The position numbers were made by a program, and so were the translations under genes. The notes under the pieces are model-generated. The model did no database searches, had not been told where the DNA came from, and saw only the letters and a list, made by a program, of their open reading frames with translations. Source: Ichthyophis bannanicus (Eukaryota > Chordata > Amphibia > Gymnophiona > Ichthyophiidae). From it: 64,000 bases of DNA. The stretch's first letter is position 1. Each line of letters starts with the position of its first letter. Positions 30,064 to 40,869 of the stretch are shown here, in pieces. The stretch lies in the NCBI GenBank assembly GCA_033557465.1, contig CM066033.1, forward strand, positions 903,366,808 through 903,430,807, read 5' to 3'.

Positions 30064-32941
30064 TATTTATTTTATTTATTTAGTAAATACTTGTACACCG
30101 CTGTTTCCTACGATCAACAGCGGTTTACTTTACAGAAATCATAATGCATTGTATAATACATTGAGATTTTTAGTTTTACATTTTGATTAGACAATGATTT
30201 ACGTAACGCGGGATAAACAGTTGGATACAATATACAGTTGATTATTATAGCACACAGATCAGGGTATACATTTGATTTCAGTAGGTTGGGGGGCCAAATA
30301 TACATTATATACAATGTTGACTTCCAAAGAGTACAGGCTAATACATGACTATATGCTATTAGATTTTATGCTGTCGTGGGCGGTAAAGTTCATCTGGTTG
30401 AGGTAGGGTATTGCGGTTAGATCAGGTTGTAGTGGGTTTGAAACAGATATGTTTTAAGCTTTCGTCTAAATTCAGTCAGGCTGTTTGTGAGTCTTAATTC
30501 ATGCGGTAGTTGGTTCCATTGAATTGGCGCTGTGTATGTGAATGCCCGCTTGCTTGTTTCGGCTTTGACAGATCGAATGCTTGTCGGGATACACAGGGTG
30601 TTGAGATTCATAGTTCTCCTGCTCCTGTTGCATGGTTGGATAGTGATTAGGTTATTGAGGTAGGATGGTGCGATGCCATGGATGAGTTTAAACGTTGTGA
30701 TGATCTGTTTGTAGATGATGCGGGCGGCCACTGGGAGCCAGTGCAGGTCCATTAGTACTGGGGTTATGTGGTCGGTGACTTTCTTTTCCATGATGACTCT
30801 TGCAGCCACGTTCTGGGCCATTTGCAGGATGCTGAGTGTGTTCTTTGGAAGCCCTAGTAGAATGGCATTGCTGTAGTCCAGGTGTGGAATGATTAGTGCT
30901 TGAGCAACAGATCTAAAGTCGGATTTGTCGAGGATACTGCGAAGTGGTTGTAGAATTTTGAGTTTGTAAAAGATGGCTCGGTTAACTGATCTGAGGTGTT
31001 TGTCCAACCTGAGATTACAGTCTAGTAGGACTCCTAGATACTTTATTACAGGCTTCGTGTGGTATATGTTTTTGTTAAGAGTGACTGTGGTGGGTGGGAT
31101 GAAATTGGCTTTCTTGGAAATGAACATGACCTCTGTTTTTTTGTGGTTTATTGACATGTTGTTTTGCTGAAGCCATAATTGGAGCATGTCAAGGCATATT
31201 TCTAGTGGACCGAAGTTAGGCTGTGTTATGTCAAGCTGTGTGTATAGCATCACATCGTCGGCATATATGTGGTATTTGATGTTGTATTTCTGGAAGATAT
31301 CGCAGACCGGCTTTATATACAAATTGAACAGAAGTGATGAGAGGGCAGACCCTTGGGGGATCCCTTGGGTTTGGGGGAAGGCATCAGCTTTATCGTTGTT
31401 GAATTGTACTTATTGCATCCTATTGGATATATGAAGAGAACCATTTTAAGGGGGTCCCTGAGATACCCAGCGAGGCCAGGCGGTCCAATAGGGTGTTGTG
31501 ATGCACTGTATCGAATGCCGCTGAGATGTCAATGAATATGAGTATGAACATGGAGTTTTTGTTCTCGAGGCCCCTAAGTAGGTTGTCAAGGAGTGCCAGC
31601 AGTAGTGTTTCTACTCCGTGATTCTGACGGAATCCATATTGATGCTCGTCTAAGGCTTTTCTCTCATCCATGTGATCTTGTAGTTGGTGCTGCACCGCTT
31701 TTTCAATCGTTTTTGCTAGGAATGCTATGCTTGAAATTGGGCGGTATGATGCAGGATCACTTTTGTTGAGCGACTTGTTCTTTAATATGGGTCTTATAAT
31801 TGATTTCTTGAGTTGAGTCGGCATGCTACCTTGTTGTAGTGATTGGTTGACAATGTGCGCGATGGGTTTTGCGTTGTCTTTCTTAGTTGCTTTCATCCAG
31901 GCGGCTGGGCATGGGTCAAGGGGTGAGGTAGTGGTGTTTAAGTTGGTTATGATGTTTAGGATTTGTTGCTCACCGAGCTGCTGGAAGGTGTTCCATTCTG
32001 GTTCCAGGTCTGCTTGAGAGGCAGTGGTGGTTTCTTGAGTGGTGATGGTTGATGGCATGTTTTGATTAATGGTTGTGGGGAGTTGCGGGTTTAGTTTTTT
32101 GGCGTAGTGGTCGGCAAGTGTCTGGGCCTTTATATCGTTTGAAGAGATGGGGTTTTGCGAAGTTTTGGTAAGAGATTTTACGAGCTCAAAAAGTTCCCTG
32201 GGTCTATTGAGAGCTTTGTTGAGTAGGTTGGTGTGGTGACTCTTCTTTGCGAGGTTGACCTCATTCTTGTATTTTGAGAGGAGTGTTAGGTATAGTTGCT
32301 TGCCTTCTTCGGTTTGCTTCTTCCTCCATTTTCTTTCCAGTTTGCGTAGTTCTCTTTTCATTTTAGCTAGCGTGGGAGAGTACCATGGTTCGGTTCCTGT
32401 TTTTGTTGCCGCATTTGTGCCTTTCCATGTTGGTCTTGCAGCTGCCTCGATCCCTGAGTTCCATTGGGCTACCAGTTTGTCTAGGTCTGTGGTGGTGTAA
32501 TCCAAATGTGTAGATATAGAAGTTATCAATGCTTCACTGTTGAATTTTTGGAATTTCCTCTGTTGATGTGTTTTCGGGTTGGTTTGAGGCTTATCCTTTA
32601 GTGATGGTAGATGGATTTCAAATTCAATTAGGAAATGGTCGGACCATGGGACCGGGGTATTCGAGGGTTGGTGTTTTGTTGTATGTTGTGTGATAAGAAC
32701 ACCATATCGAGGGTGTTACCTTTGTTATGTGTGGGTTCTTGGATGATTTGTGAGTATCCGAGCTGGTTCATGGCTTCTGAGAATGTGTCTGCCTGTACAG
32801 GGGGAATTGAAGGGAGATTCAAGTCACCCAGGATGATGCGCAGTTTTTTGGTTGCAGAGGTTGAGATAATTTCTAGTGCGGTTGCCAGGGTTTCATGGTG
32901 GGCTGAGGGGGGTCTGTAAATTAAACACAATCGGTTTAATT
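30064..32941 (-). mobile_element. 5'-truncated L2-type LINE flanked by a 50-bp duplication
   Basis: A minus-strand element of about 2.9 kb. The 3' tail is at 30064-30085 (complement of ttatttattttatttattta). It includes the end of the endonuclease, all of RT and the C-terminus, so the 5' end is truncated inside the endonuclease. The 3'UTR (30086-30416) is non-coding, with a hairpin-prone acaccgctgtt...aacagcggtttac block. It is nested in a CR1 that is itself nested in D3, and so is the youngest layer there. Confidence 0.92.
30417..32940 (-). pseudogene. L2 LINE ORF2: endonuclease end, RT and C-terminus
   Basis: 32930-32690 carries CLIYRPPSAHHETLA, RIILGDLNLPSIP and EPTHNKGNTLDMVF, the end of the AP endonuclease. 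32529-31420 (369 codons) carries WYSPTLAKMKRELRKLERKWR, LDPCPAAWMK, SYRPISSIAFLAKTIEK, YGFRQNHGVETLL and FIDISAAFDTVHH. 31322-30417 (301 codons) carries YHIYADDVMLYTQ, IKYLGVLLDCNL, PHLDYSNAILLGLP, LHWLPVAARIIYK and the WNQLPHELRL end. Only about three frame breaks separate these, so it is well preserved. Confidence 0.9.
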
Positions 32942-32991
32942 GGAAAGGTCCATAAACCATTATTAAGAAGTGACCGAAGATATCAATGCTT
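32942..32991. repeat. 50-bp target-site duplication of L2, right copy
   Basis: Identical to 30014-30063. After it, the CR1 3' end resumes and finishes at about 33136. Confidence 0.93.
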
Positions 32992-33147
32992 GACCCAGTA
33001 CAAGCATTGTGGAACTTGTGTCTCTTGGGGAAACTGCTAGGTACATATGACCTAGATTGGCCACTGTTGGAAACAGAATACTGGGCTTGATGGACCTTGG
33101 TCTGACCCAGTATGGCATATCTTATGTTCTTATGCAGGTCTAGGCTT

Positions 33148-35157
33148 TCAGCAACCAGCCCTGAGATGCAGGGATTGGGGAATCGGGTGCCATAGCATCC
33201 CGTTCTCTTGGGAGAGAAGGTCTGGAGCACACCCTAACTCCAGAGGTGCAGCCTGAGAGAGATGTAGAAGTAGGGGATACCACATTTGTAGTGGCCACCG
33301 TGGCGCTATGAGGATCATACAACCTCTGTCACTCTGAAGCTTGAAGAGTGTTTTGGGAATGAGGAAATGGGTGGGAAGGCATAGAGGAAGTCCTGACCCC
33401 AGTGAAGGAGGAAGGCATTCCTTGGCAATTGTGAACTGGAATTCTGAAACAGAACTGGGGAAGTTTGGCATTCAGTGGACTTGCAAAAAGGTCAATGTCT
33501 GGGGTTCCCCAGATCTGAAATAGTCTTGTCACCTGGTCTAGGTGTAGAGACCATTCGTGAGGCAGCAGTACTCGGCTGAGTTTGTCTGCCCAAAGGTTTT
33601 GAATGCCTGGAAGATATACCACGAGAAGGTGAATTTGATACTCTCTGACGAAGGCCCATAGTAGTAAATCTTCGTTGCATAACGACAGAGAGCCCATTCC
33701 GCCCTGCTTGTTCACGTAGAACATGGCTACTTGATTGGCCGTTTGGACTAGGAATGTCTTGTAGCTGAGTTGGGCATGGAATACTTGAAGAGCTAAATAG
33801 ACTGCTCCGAGTTCTAGGAGGTTTATGTGAAGACACGCCTCCTGTGGAGTCCAGGTACCCTGGGTAGAGAGATGATGCAGGTGTGCTCCCCATCCCACCT
33901 ATGATGCATCTGTTGTTAGGGTGGCCTGGAATAGGGGTTGTTGGAAAGGAGACCCCACTAAAAGATTCTCCAGTGATTGCCACCATTGTAGGGACAAGAT
34001 CAACCTTTGTGAGTTTGATATCTTGTCCGACAGACGTCCTGTGGCCTGTGTCCACTGTGTGGATAGGGTCCACTGGGCTGCTCGCATATGGAGGTGAGCA
34101 TAGGGAACTACATGAACTGTGGATGCCATATGTCCCACTAATTGCAGCAGGTCTCGAGCAGTTAGGGAGGACTTTCCCGCTGCTTGAGAAGCTAGTTGAA
34201 TTATTGGAAGACAGCGGGGGTGTGGGAGGAAAGCCCTTGACTGTCTGGTATCTAAACAAGCTCCTATGAACTCTAGGGTCTGAGAAGGAACAAGTTGGGA
34301 TTTTGGGAAGTTTATGACCAATCCCAAGTATTGGAGGATTCGCATTGTGCAAGACAGTGCAGAGCTGGCTTCTGGAACCGTGGGGGCTCGAATGAGCCAG
34401 TCGTACAAGTAAGGGAAGACGAATGTCCCTAGGGTTCGTAGGAATGCAGCTACTACTGCTATGCATTTAATGAATACTCTTGGTGCCGAAGCCAGACCAA
34501 AAGGAAGAACCCTGTATTGGAAGTGTTTTCCCTTGAAAAGGAATCGTAAGAATTTCCTGTGATCTGGATGGATCAGAATATGAGTATATGCATCTTTAGA
34601 TCTAGAGAGCAAAGCCAATCCTGACTTTGAAGGTATGGCAGAAGAGTTCCCAGAGAAATCATTTTGAACTTTTCTCGGAACAGATATTTGTTCAATTCTC
34701 TGAGGTCTAGAATGGGTCTGTGTCCTCCTGTTTTCTTTGGAATAAGAAAATAGGGGGAGTAGAACCCTGTACCCTGTTGGGGAATGGGTACTTCCTCTAT
34801 TGCTTCCTGAGCAAGGAGTGTTGAGACCTCTTGATCTAGCAGATTGTCTGGAGAGGTTTGGGAAATGAACTGTCTTACGATTGTAGGAGGGGGCATGCTA
34901 GAAAATGAAGCTTGTACCCCCCCTCCCCTACAATGGACAGAGTCCAATTTTCTGCTGTTATTTGGTGCCATCTGTTGACAAAATGACACAACCTGCCTGG
35001 AATGTTTAGGGGTTCTGGACCCTTCAGAGGCAGGAAAGCTAAGCTCTAGGAAGGAGTCAAAGCCTTTGAGGGGGCTGAGCCTGTGGAACTGGTTGAGCTC
35101 TCGGGCCTTTTGGCTTCTTTTGTTGTCTGGATTGTTGGTGTTGTCCCTTTTGGGCAA
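33148..35157 (-). pseudogene. DIRS RT, RNase H and methyltransferase-like region of D3
   Basis: RT: YFLIPKKTGGHRPILDLREL (about 34745-34690), WLCSLDLK, DAYTHILIHPDHRKFLRF, YRVLPFGLASAPRVF, then FPYLYDWLIRAP at about 34390-34420, where B has YLDDW. The second catalytic Asp codon is changed to Tyr (34403-34405). RNase H: INLLELGAVYLAL, then VQTANQ at about 33730-33750 instead of VQTDNQ, losing another catalytic Asp (codon 33737-33739). The end, PDIDLFASPLNAKLPQF and CMILIAPRWPLQMW, belongs to the methyltransferase-like domain of DIRS. Frames switch near 34600, 33900 and 33470. Confidence 0.88.
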
Positions 35158-36828
35158 CTTGACCCTGAGCTTGCGCTTGCTGGGTATAGGATGGATAAAA
35201 CTTCCTCTTTTTGCTGAAAAAGGGTTTTTTATAGGGTTTCTTTTTGGCTGGAGTGGCTGTAGATTTTGACAATCTGTCTAAAGTGATATTGTCAGCATCT
35301 CATTAGCCTTTTCCTGCCAAAGAGATTTTCTCCTGTGCAAGGGATGTTTCCTAATTTGTCCTGTACCCAAATCTCCAAGTCTGATGCCTGAAGCCAGGCA
35401 ATCCGACGTGCACCAATGGCAATAGCAGAAGTTCTGCTATTGCATTCAAAGCAGTCAAAGGCTGAACAATTTACAAATTTGGAAACGTCTTGAGCATGCT
35501 TGACACGAGTAAGGAAGTCTTGTCCTGTGACTTCTTTGAGGAACATTCCCATATATAAAAATATATGAGCTGATCCTAGCTGAAAGCATGGAAGCCTGAA
35601 ATGTTTGACGCCCAAAGGCGTCAAGAGTCCTGCATTCACGACCTGGAGGATTGGATGCATGTTTTTTTGCACTTTTTATCCTACGCATGGCTGATTCCAC
35701 TACCTTTGAATGGTCTGGCAGCTGAGTCTTTTGAAAACCAAGACATGGTGGAACTCGATACATGGTATCAAGTCTCCTAGAATGAGGAGATGTGGTCAAA
35801 GGTGTTTCCCACATTCTGAGCATCAAATCATGAAGAATTTCATGAATGGGCAGAGTAGCTGCCTCTTTGAGAGCCTTAGGGTATTGGAGTATTTCCAATT
35901 CCTTTGCTCTAGGTTCTTTTTCAGGAGCTATCGTGATTGATAGGCCTCAGGCCACATCACGAATAAAATCCTGAAAAGACATGTCCTCCGGAGGAGACAT
36001 TCTGCATTAAGGAGGAGTCTTCTGGAAGAAGTACTGTGGTACCAGCAGAGTTATCCGAGTCATTGGAATCGGAAGATTCGAAGTATCTCTGATCCCGATG
36101 TTCATGTAAAGCACGGTATCGGTATCGATCGAAGTCGGCACCGAGTTGGTCTGGTACCGATTTGTCGATGCCTGAAAAAGTCGGCATGGGCAAATTCTCA
36201 CTGGTGCCGGTACCATCATCAGTATCGGTACTAGTGCCCGTTGAACCATTGGTAGCGGTGTCAACGGTACCGCAGCTGTAAGGAGAGCTGCAAGAATGTG
36301 TTTGATAGCGAGGAATCTCTGGTCTATCGACGCTGCCGATGCCTGGGTCTTGGTACCGGTAGAAGCGGCCGGAACCCCTGAGCATGGCACCAGTAGTTCT
36401 GCCGAGGCCGAGGTCGAGGCCTCGAGAACATCCTGGAGCCCCGTTAGTGCTTTGGAGGCCGAAGCCTCCCGCTGGGGCTGTTTTGCCGGTGTAGTTTCCT
36501 CAAGGGCAATGCCAATGGCTTCTCGATGCTTAGAAGGAGATCTACCCTTTGAGGACTGGCTCTTATGTTTAGTTACCTGAGATCCATGGGAGGAAGACGA
36601 GGCTCTGGAAGACGTCGATGCAATGGACATCGCATCTGAAGAAAAGAGGGTACTGAGCTTTGCCACCCGGTTCTGTCTTCCTATTTTAGTCATTCCCATA
36701 CAAGAGGAACACTCCGATGGAGAATGGTCAGGGCCTAAACATTTGAAGCACCAGCTATGGGTGTCGGTGATAGAAATGGTACCGCCACACTTAGTACAGT
36801 TTTTAAAATCACTAGCTGGTTTTTCCAT
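35057..36828 (-). pseudogene. DIRS gag-like ORF1 of D3
   Basis: It starts at the ATG at 36828: CTKCGGTISITDTHSWCFKCLGPDHSPSECSSC, a zinc-finger-like module with an extra CxxC. Ser- and Lys-rich sequence follows. Unlike D1 and D2, the middle has no tandem SLEDWVP blocks. The C-terminal part holds MWETPL, GFQKTQLPDHSKVVESAMRRIKS, PPGRECRTLDAFGRQ, AIAIGARRIAWLQASDLEIWVQ and the basic tail KKKPYKKPFFSKKRKF at about 35250-35200. Frame changes near 36385-36007, 35957-35898 and 35672-35455 inactivate it. Confidence 0.82.
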
Positions 36829-36907
36829 TTTTCAGGAAAATGGGGTCTAATGCCCAAAATGGCGCCTAGCACCAAAAAAAAAGTTTCTGAAGAGAAACAC
36901 TTCAGAA

Positions 36908-36908
36908 G

Positions 36909-36941
<33 letters not shown>

Positions 36942-36958
36942 TTTTTTTTTAAAGAAGA
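36908..36958. repeat. TA microsatellite with T run
   Basis: About 15 ta units (36910-36938) followed by a run of t, inside the 5' leader of D3. A frame through it gives only Tyr/Ile repeats and is not a gene. Confidence 0.9.
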
Positions 36959-37246
36959 AAATAGAACCGGCGTTACCGGTAGGTGTCGAGCGGAGGCAGG
37001 CGCGACCACAAGAAAAACAAGTTTAAAGAAGACGTTTTCTGCGGTGACAGGGTATGTGACCTGTCGGCTCCACGGAAAACGAAGAACTGAAGAGGGACAG
37101 TTCGAAAGGCAGGAAGACAGTGCGCATGTGCTTAGGGATGCTCCCAAAAGCGTTCCTATTGGACGCTGGGGAGCGTTCCTGCGCAGGATCCGTTGGTGCC
37201 GATGAAACCCATATGTGAAGACAACATTCCTGTTTGTTCCTGGAGA

Positions 37247-37685
37247 TTAGCACAGTTCCCGAAGAGGGGTGTAGGGAGAGATAAGCAAGGAAAGGTAGTG
37301 CGGAGCAGCAGAATGAGTGCACTTATAGGTCAGAAGGAGAAGTTTGAACTGGATACAGAAATGGATAGAGAGCCACAGCACATTTGAAGGCCACAGGAAC
37401 AGTTGCAGTGGAAAGCGATAGGTTAAGGATATGACAAATGGAAAGGATGACAGCGGAAGAGATACAGCTTAGTAGATGGGTGGTGATGGGATCAGATGAG
37501 CAGGTAGTCAGTTTGGAGGAGGAAAGAAGATTTTCAGTTTCCTCTTCAGTAATTTCAATAAAGGAAGAAAGGGTGACCGAAGGTGAGGGAAGGATTTGGG
37601 ATTGAAGGGAGGGAAGATGAGGTGTAGGTTTGATGAGTCTCGGCAAATTCTCTAACATCTCGGATTTTGACACCTTGAAGGCAGC
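37247..37685 (-). pseudogene. L2 LINE relic (RT fragment)
   Basis: On the minus strand, 37673-37323 reads ITEEETENLLSSSKLTTCSSDPIT, THLLSCISSAVILSICHILNLSLSTATVP, which corresponds to the palm-entry region of L2 RT (compare LDPCPAAWMK...QSLQQGSMP in the 31-kb copy). The part at 37330-37250 is shared with 45444-45620 and encodes an LLLLTYKCIHS-like segment out of frame. It flanks the right end of D3. Confidence 0.65.
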
Positions 37686-38215
37686 ATACTGGACATCAAG
37701 TCTGGTTGGCAGATGGATGCCTCAGTAGCCCTCAGAAGCGAGTCACCAACCACCATTACCCTTTGTTTCCTTGTGGTCACTGATTCCACAACTTTTGGGG
37801 TGCTTGAGCTGGGTTCTTCCTTCCTGACCTGCTCCGCTTCCAGCGCTGCATACTGGTTCTTTGAGGACTGGAGGAGTTGAACTGTCTATTCTACAGGCTC
37901 TAGTGACTCATGTCCAACTCTCTTCATTCTGTAGCATCCCATCTTCACCTCTGTCAGAGAGCTTGGATGCTTCAAGAAGCACCTCATCAATGTACTTCTC
38001 ACTGTCTCAAATGCTTCTCAGCCTCGTCACCTCTTCTCTGAGCTCCTCCACTTGTTTCATGAGGGCATCAGCTTGCAGGCATCTTGCACATGGAGCCAGT
38101 CCCTCAACTGGCATTGGGCTGTCTGTCTGGACAGAGGCAAAGGCTGTAACAGGGGCAATGGCTTTGGCAATACGATTTTCCCAGTCATCGTTCAATTTAA
38201 CCTAAGTCAGGTGAC
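37686..38215 (-). pseudogene. CR1 LINE ORF1 fragment (Cys motif, coiled coil, esterase start)
   Basis: On the minus strand, 38195-38007 encodes EGLAPCARCLQADALMKQVEELREEVTRLRSI, a Cys pair followed by a coiled coil, as at the start of the long CR1 ORF1 (58117). Continuing down to 37700, RVMVVGDSLLRATEA is the GDS-type first block of the SGNH esterase domain. The remainder is missing and the frame is broken. Confidence 0.7.
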
Positions 38216-38590
38216 ACTGATGGCTCAGAATACTGTGGTGTGATGATCTCCAGAGGCTGCTATGGGAGGCACTACTGCCGTTCCCAGAGGTCCAGGGCTT
38301 CTGACACAGGATGTCTTAGTTCTTTTCTTATGGTTTGGCTTTTGAGATGTCGAGATTGCAGAAGAGAGAATACTCTGATGAAGGGATTTCAACTCTCGTC
38401 CAGTCCAGGGAGTGGTCAACCTCCTTAGTATGTCCAGGTATGGAGTGTTTCTGAGGTTTGGTGTGGGGAGTGTCAGCTCAATCTGGCAGGTTTTTCACTG
38501 GTAAGGTATGGAGGAGGCCTTGGCCTGGAATTCCTTAAAAATTCAGGTGATGGCCATCACCTGTTATAGGGGGGCAGGGCAAGATTGTTC
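38216..38590. other. Unassigned interval
   Basis: No coding sequence or repeat family was recognised with confidence. A short palindrome, aggtgatggccatcacct, lies at 38543-38560. Confidence 0.4.
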
Positions 38591-39335
38591 CTTAACTCCT
38601 ACCAGATATGAGGTCTTCCAGCAGGGAGCTTAGCTCATAAGGCCCCTAGTCTGACAGTTACTTCATGGGAATTCAATGCAATATTCTCAGTTTTAGTGAA
38701 AGTGCCCTTTGAGCCTTTGCAGAGGATATCTTGGAAAGAGGTCACTGTGAAGGCTGGTTTTTTTGTAGGTGATTTGTTCAGCCAGAAAGACTTTGAAGTT
38801 CCAGCCATTGTCTTTTCAGGAACCTATCCTAATCATGACTAAGGATAAGGTGGTGCTTTGACCAGTTCCCCTCCTCCTTGATGAAGGTTGGGCTTCTTTT
38901 CATATCTATCAGGCCATTTCTCGGCTGGCTTTCTGAGGTCTGGAGGTGCCAGGATCCTCAGGATTACATTTGTGGCTGACTGCTGGACACTGAGAAATTA
39001 TTTGAAGAGAACTAGTGAGTTCCGCAGAGCTGTTCATCTTTCTCCAGCAGACCTCGAGAGGGGAAGATGGCATCTATGGCTTCAGTCACTTGTTGGGGAA
39101 AGAAGTCATCATAGCAGCCTACATTGGGCAGAGCTGTGCAGTGCCTGAGGTCCTGCAGACCTGTTCTATGAGAGTGCAGGCTTCATCTTGGGTGGAATGA
39201 GGTTTTCCCTCCTCAGGAGTTGTAAGGCTGCCATTTATCAACCTTGAGTTCTTTCACTAAGCCTTGCAGATTGGATGTCCAAACTAGGCAGGATGCAGCT
39301 TTTGGGGCAAGAGTTTAAGTCAAAATTGGGAAGAA
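38591..39335 (+). pseudogene. Tyrosine recombinase of a third DIRS family
   Basis: The plus strand encodes, in shifting frames, VLVKVPFEPLQRISWKEVTVKAGFFV (about 38690-38765), YLKRTSEFRRAVHLSP (39000-39050), EVIIAAYIGQSCAVPEVLQ and TCSMRVQASSW (39105-39200), and a degraded tail containing ADWMSKLGRMQ. These blocks parallel the DIRS recombinase. The HxxR box reads CSMR, so the catalytic His is lost. The first Arg block is also destroyed. Confidence 0.65.
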
Positions 39336-39349
39336 TTTATCTATATTAG

Positions 39350-39756
39350 GTACTGTTTAGGTACTTCTCACACATCTGGACTGGTCTGGAGGGACCATAA
39401 AGGAGGAGAAATCAGACCTTATCTGCTAATTTTCTTTTCCTGAGTCCCTCCATACTAGCCCAGAACCCACCTGTCTCAGAGACATCCTGCAGAATGTTGA
39501 ATTTTTGTCTTTTCCTGTTTCACTGTTCCGGTGGCTGTGTTCTTATTGTGGTTGGCCCTCTTGTTGGTGGGGGGAGTTATTAGACATAGCTTTTGATACA
39601 GAAATACTGTGCAGGATCCTATATAGGAAGACATCTTCGAACCGCTCGTTCTCAGTCTCCATCTGCTGGTAGAGGAGCATAAACCCAAGCGTTTAGGCTA
39701 TACTGGAGGGAGTCGAGGAAAGAAAATTAGCAGGTAAGGTCTAATTTCTCCTTTCA
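39350..39756 (+). repeat. DIRS terminal region of the third family: ICR-like and ITR inverted repeat
   Basis: 39409-39460 (ggagaaatcagacc...ctccatac) is the near-complete reverse complement of 39703-39756. About 240 bases lie between them. The arrangement after a recombinase remnant (38591-39335) matches the order recombinase - ICR - terminal repeat of a plus-oriented DIRS copy. The right end is at about 39756. Confidence 0.7.
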
Positions 39757-39849
39757 CCACAGTGGACAATTAAAATAGCAAAGTTACTGAAAACAGTAAC
39801 AGCAAGAAGAGGAGGGCACAGTACAACAATCTTAACCGTAAACAGTCAG

Positions 39850-40785
39850 CACTATAAACTCCATAACATAATGCCTGCCACTACCATGCTTCACTGAAAA
39901 TATATTGTTAGCAAGATAATGTACTGTTTGTTTTATGCTTCACATATTTCTTGGCATTGGGAAGCAAAAATTTCCCCTAAGTATTTCTTTGCCAGTGCTA
40001 TGAAACGCATCATATGGCTTATCTTCAGTCATGGCTTTCTTCTTGCCTTGCTTCTATAGAGGACAAGTGCATGCCGTAATCTTGAAATTGTTGAGGAGTC
40101 AATATTTTCCCCAGTGTCAGCCAGAAACTTCTGTAGTTCTTTAAAAACAGTATTGGGCCTCAGAGTGACCTTCCTTTGCAGTTCTTTAAGCCATACTACT
40201 GAATTTAGAGGGATGGTATGACTGAGGTAGGGTTTTAGTGGAACCAAACTTTTGCCACTTTATCATGACGAAAGCTCCGCCAAAGGGATATTCAAACACA
40301 CTAAAGTATTCTTATATGTAGCCTTCCCCCAATCTATATCTTTGAATAACTATCCCAAAGTTATTTTTAAAGCTCTGTGTTCAGCCTGTTTAGACCTTAC
40401 CACTTAATTTCTTTGCTTCAAATTCATTTCATTAATAGTTACAACTTGATGCTTCATCCAGGAGGATTTGAATCAGCTCAGCTACCATGACTTGGATATA
40501 GGTGGGTTCTAATTAACATACAGATTCCGCTAAGGCAATTTTAGGAAAGGGAGAAAATATGAGTTTGTTGTGGTGACAAAGGGTTTGAAGACAAGTAATC
40601 AAGACTTTTTAGTTTCTTATTCTTAAGTGCTTTTTGAATATTTACACAATTGTTCTTTCACTTGCTGTGTAGATCAGAAAAACAAACTCCTACTTTAATG
40701 CATTTTGAACCACTTTAGACAATACAATGTGAAAAATGTACAAGGGTGTGAACACTTTTATAAGGCAATGTATACTCGCTTATAC
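39850..40785 (-). mobile_element. Tc1-like DNA transposon relic
   Basis: The right end (40665-40785) has the form of Tc1-family terminal repeats: cattgccttataaaagtgtt (minus strand from 40778), then a block ending aaatgcattaaagtaggagt. 40247-40029 encodes, on the minus strand, VTLRPNTVFKELQKFL, STISRLRHALVLYRSKARRKP, the helix-turn-helix end of a Tc1 transposase. 39960-39850 retains a nucleotide stretch typical of the DDE part (ccatgcttcactg...cttggcatt). Its right end lies within 90 bases of the UCKL1 splice donor. Confidence 0.7.
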
Positions 40786-40869
40786 ACAGACCTCTGTTTA
40801 CCAAAACACAATTACATCCCTCCAATATATACTTTGACACAGGCATATGTGATTCCCAGCATAACTCAC

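Larger units (their letters stand above)
29317..33136 (+). mobile_element. CR1 LINE 3' part, split by an L2 insertion
   Basis: Two pieces, 29317-30063 and 32992-33136, join to match 61296-62183 of the long CR1 copy. By eye there are about nine substitutions and two small indels over roughly 740 bases. It ends in ttatgttcttatg. It is inserted in D3 between ctgcag and caggtctagg, and the L2 at 30064-32941 is nested in it. Confidence 0.88.
27405..37246 (-). mobile_element. DIRS retrotransposon D3 (gag, RT-RH-MT, YR remnants), interrupted
   Basis: The left end at 27405 (aagcgtagttactcacctg) and the right end near 37246 (gttcctggaga) are DIRS termini of the same type as A. The ICR is at about 28612-28700. 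Minus-strand order: 5' terminal repeat (37040-37246), gag (36828-35057), RT, RNase H and methyltransferase-like region (about 35010-33148), tyrosine recombinase (29316-28820, internally deleted), ICR, 3' terminal repeat (28520-28385 plus 27453-27405). A CR1 fragment (27454-28384) splits the terminal repeat, and a CR1 (29317-33136) containing an L2 splits the body. It is the only copy besides B with clear enzyme domains, but it is inactive. Confidence 0.85.

Noticed and set aside
31420..32529. A stand-alone 369-codon host protein
   Set aside because: Its motifs are those of L2 reverse transcriptase and it lies between the 50-bp target duplications.
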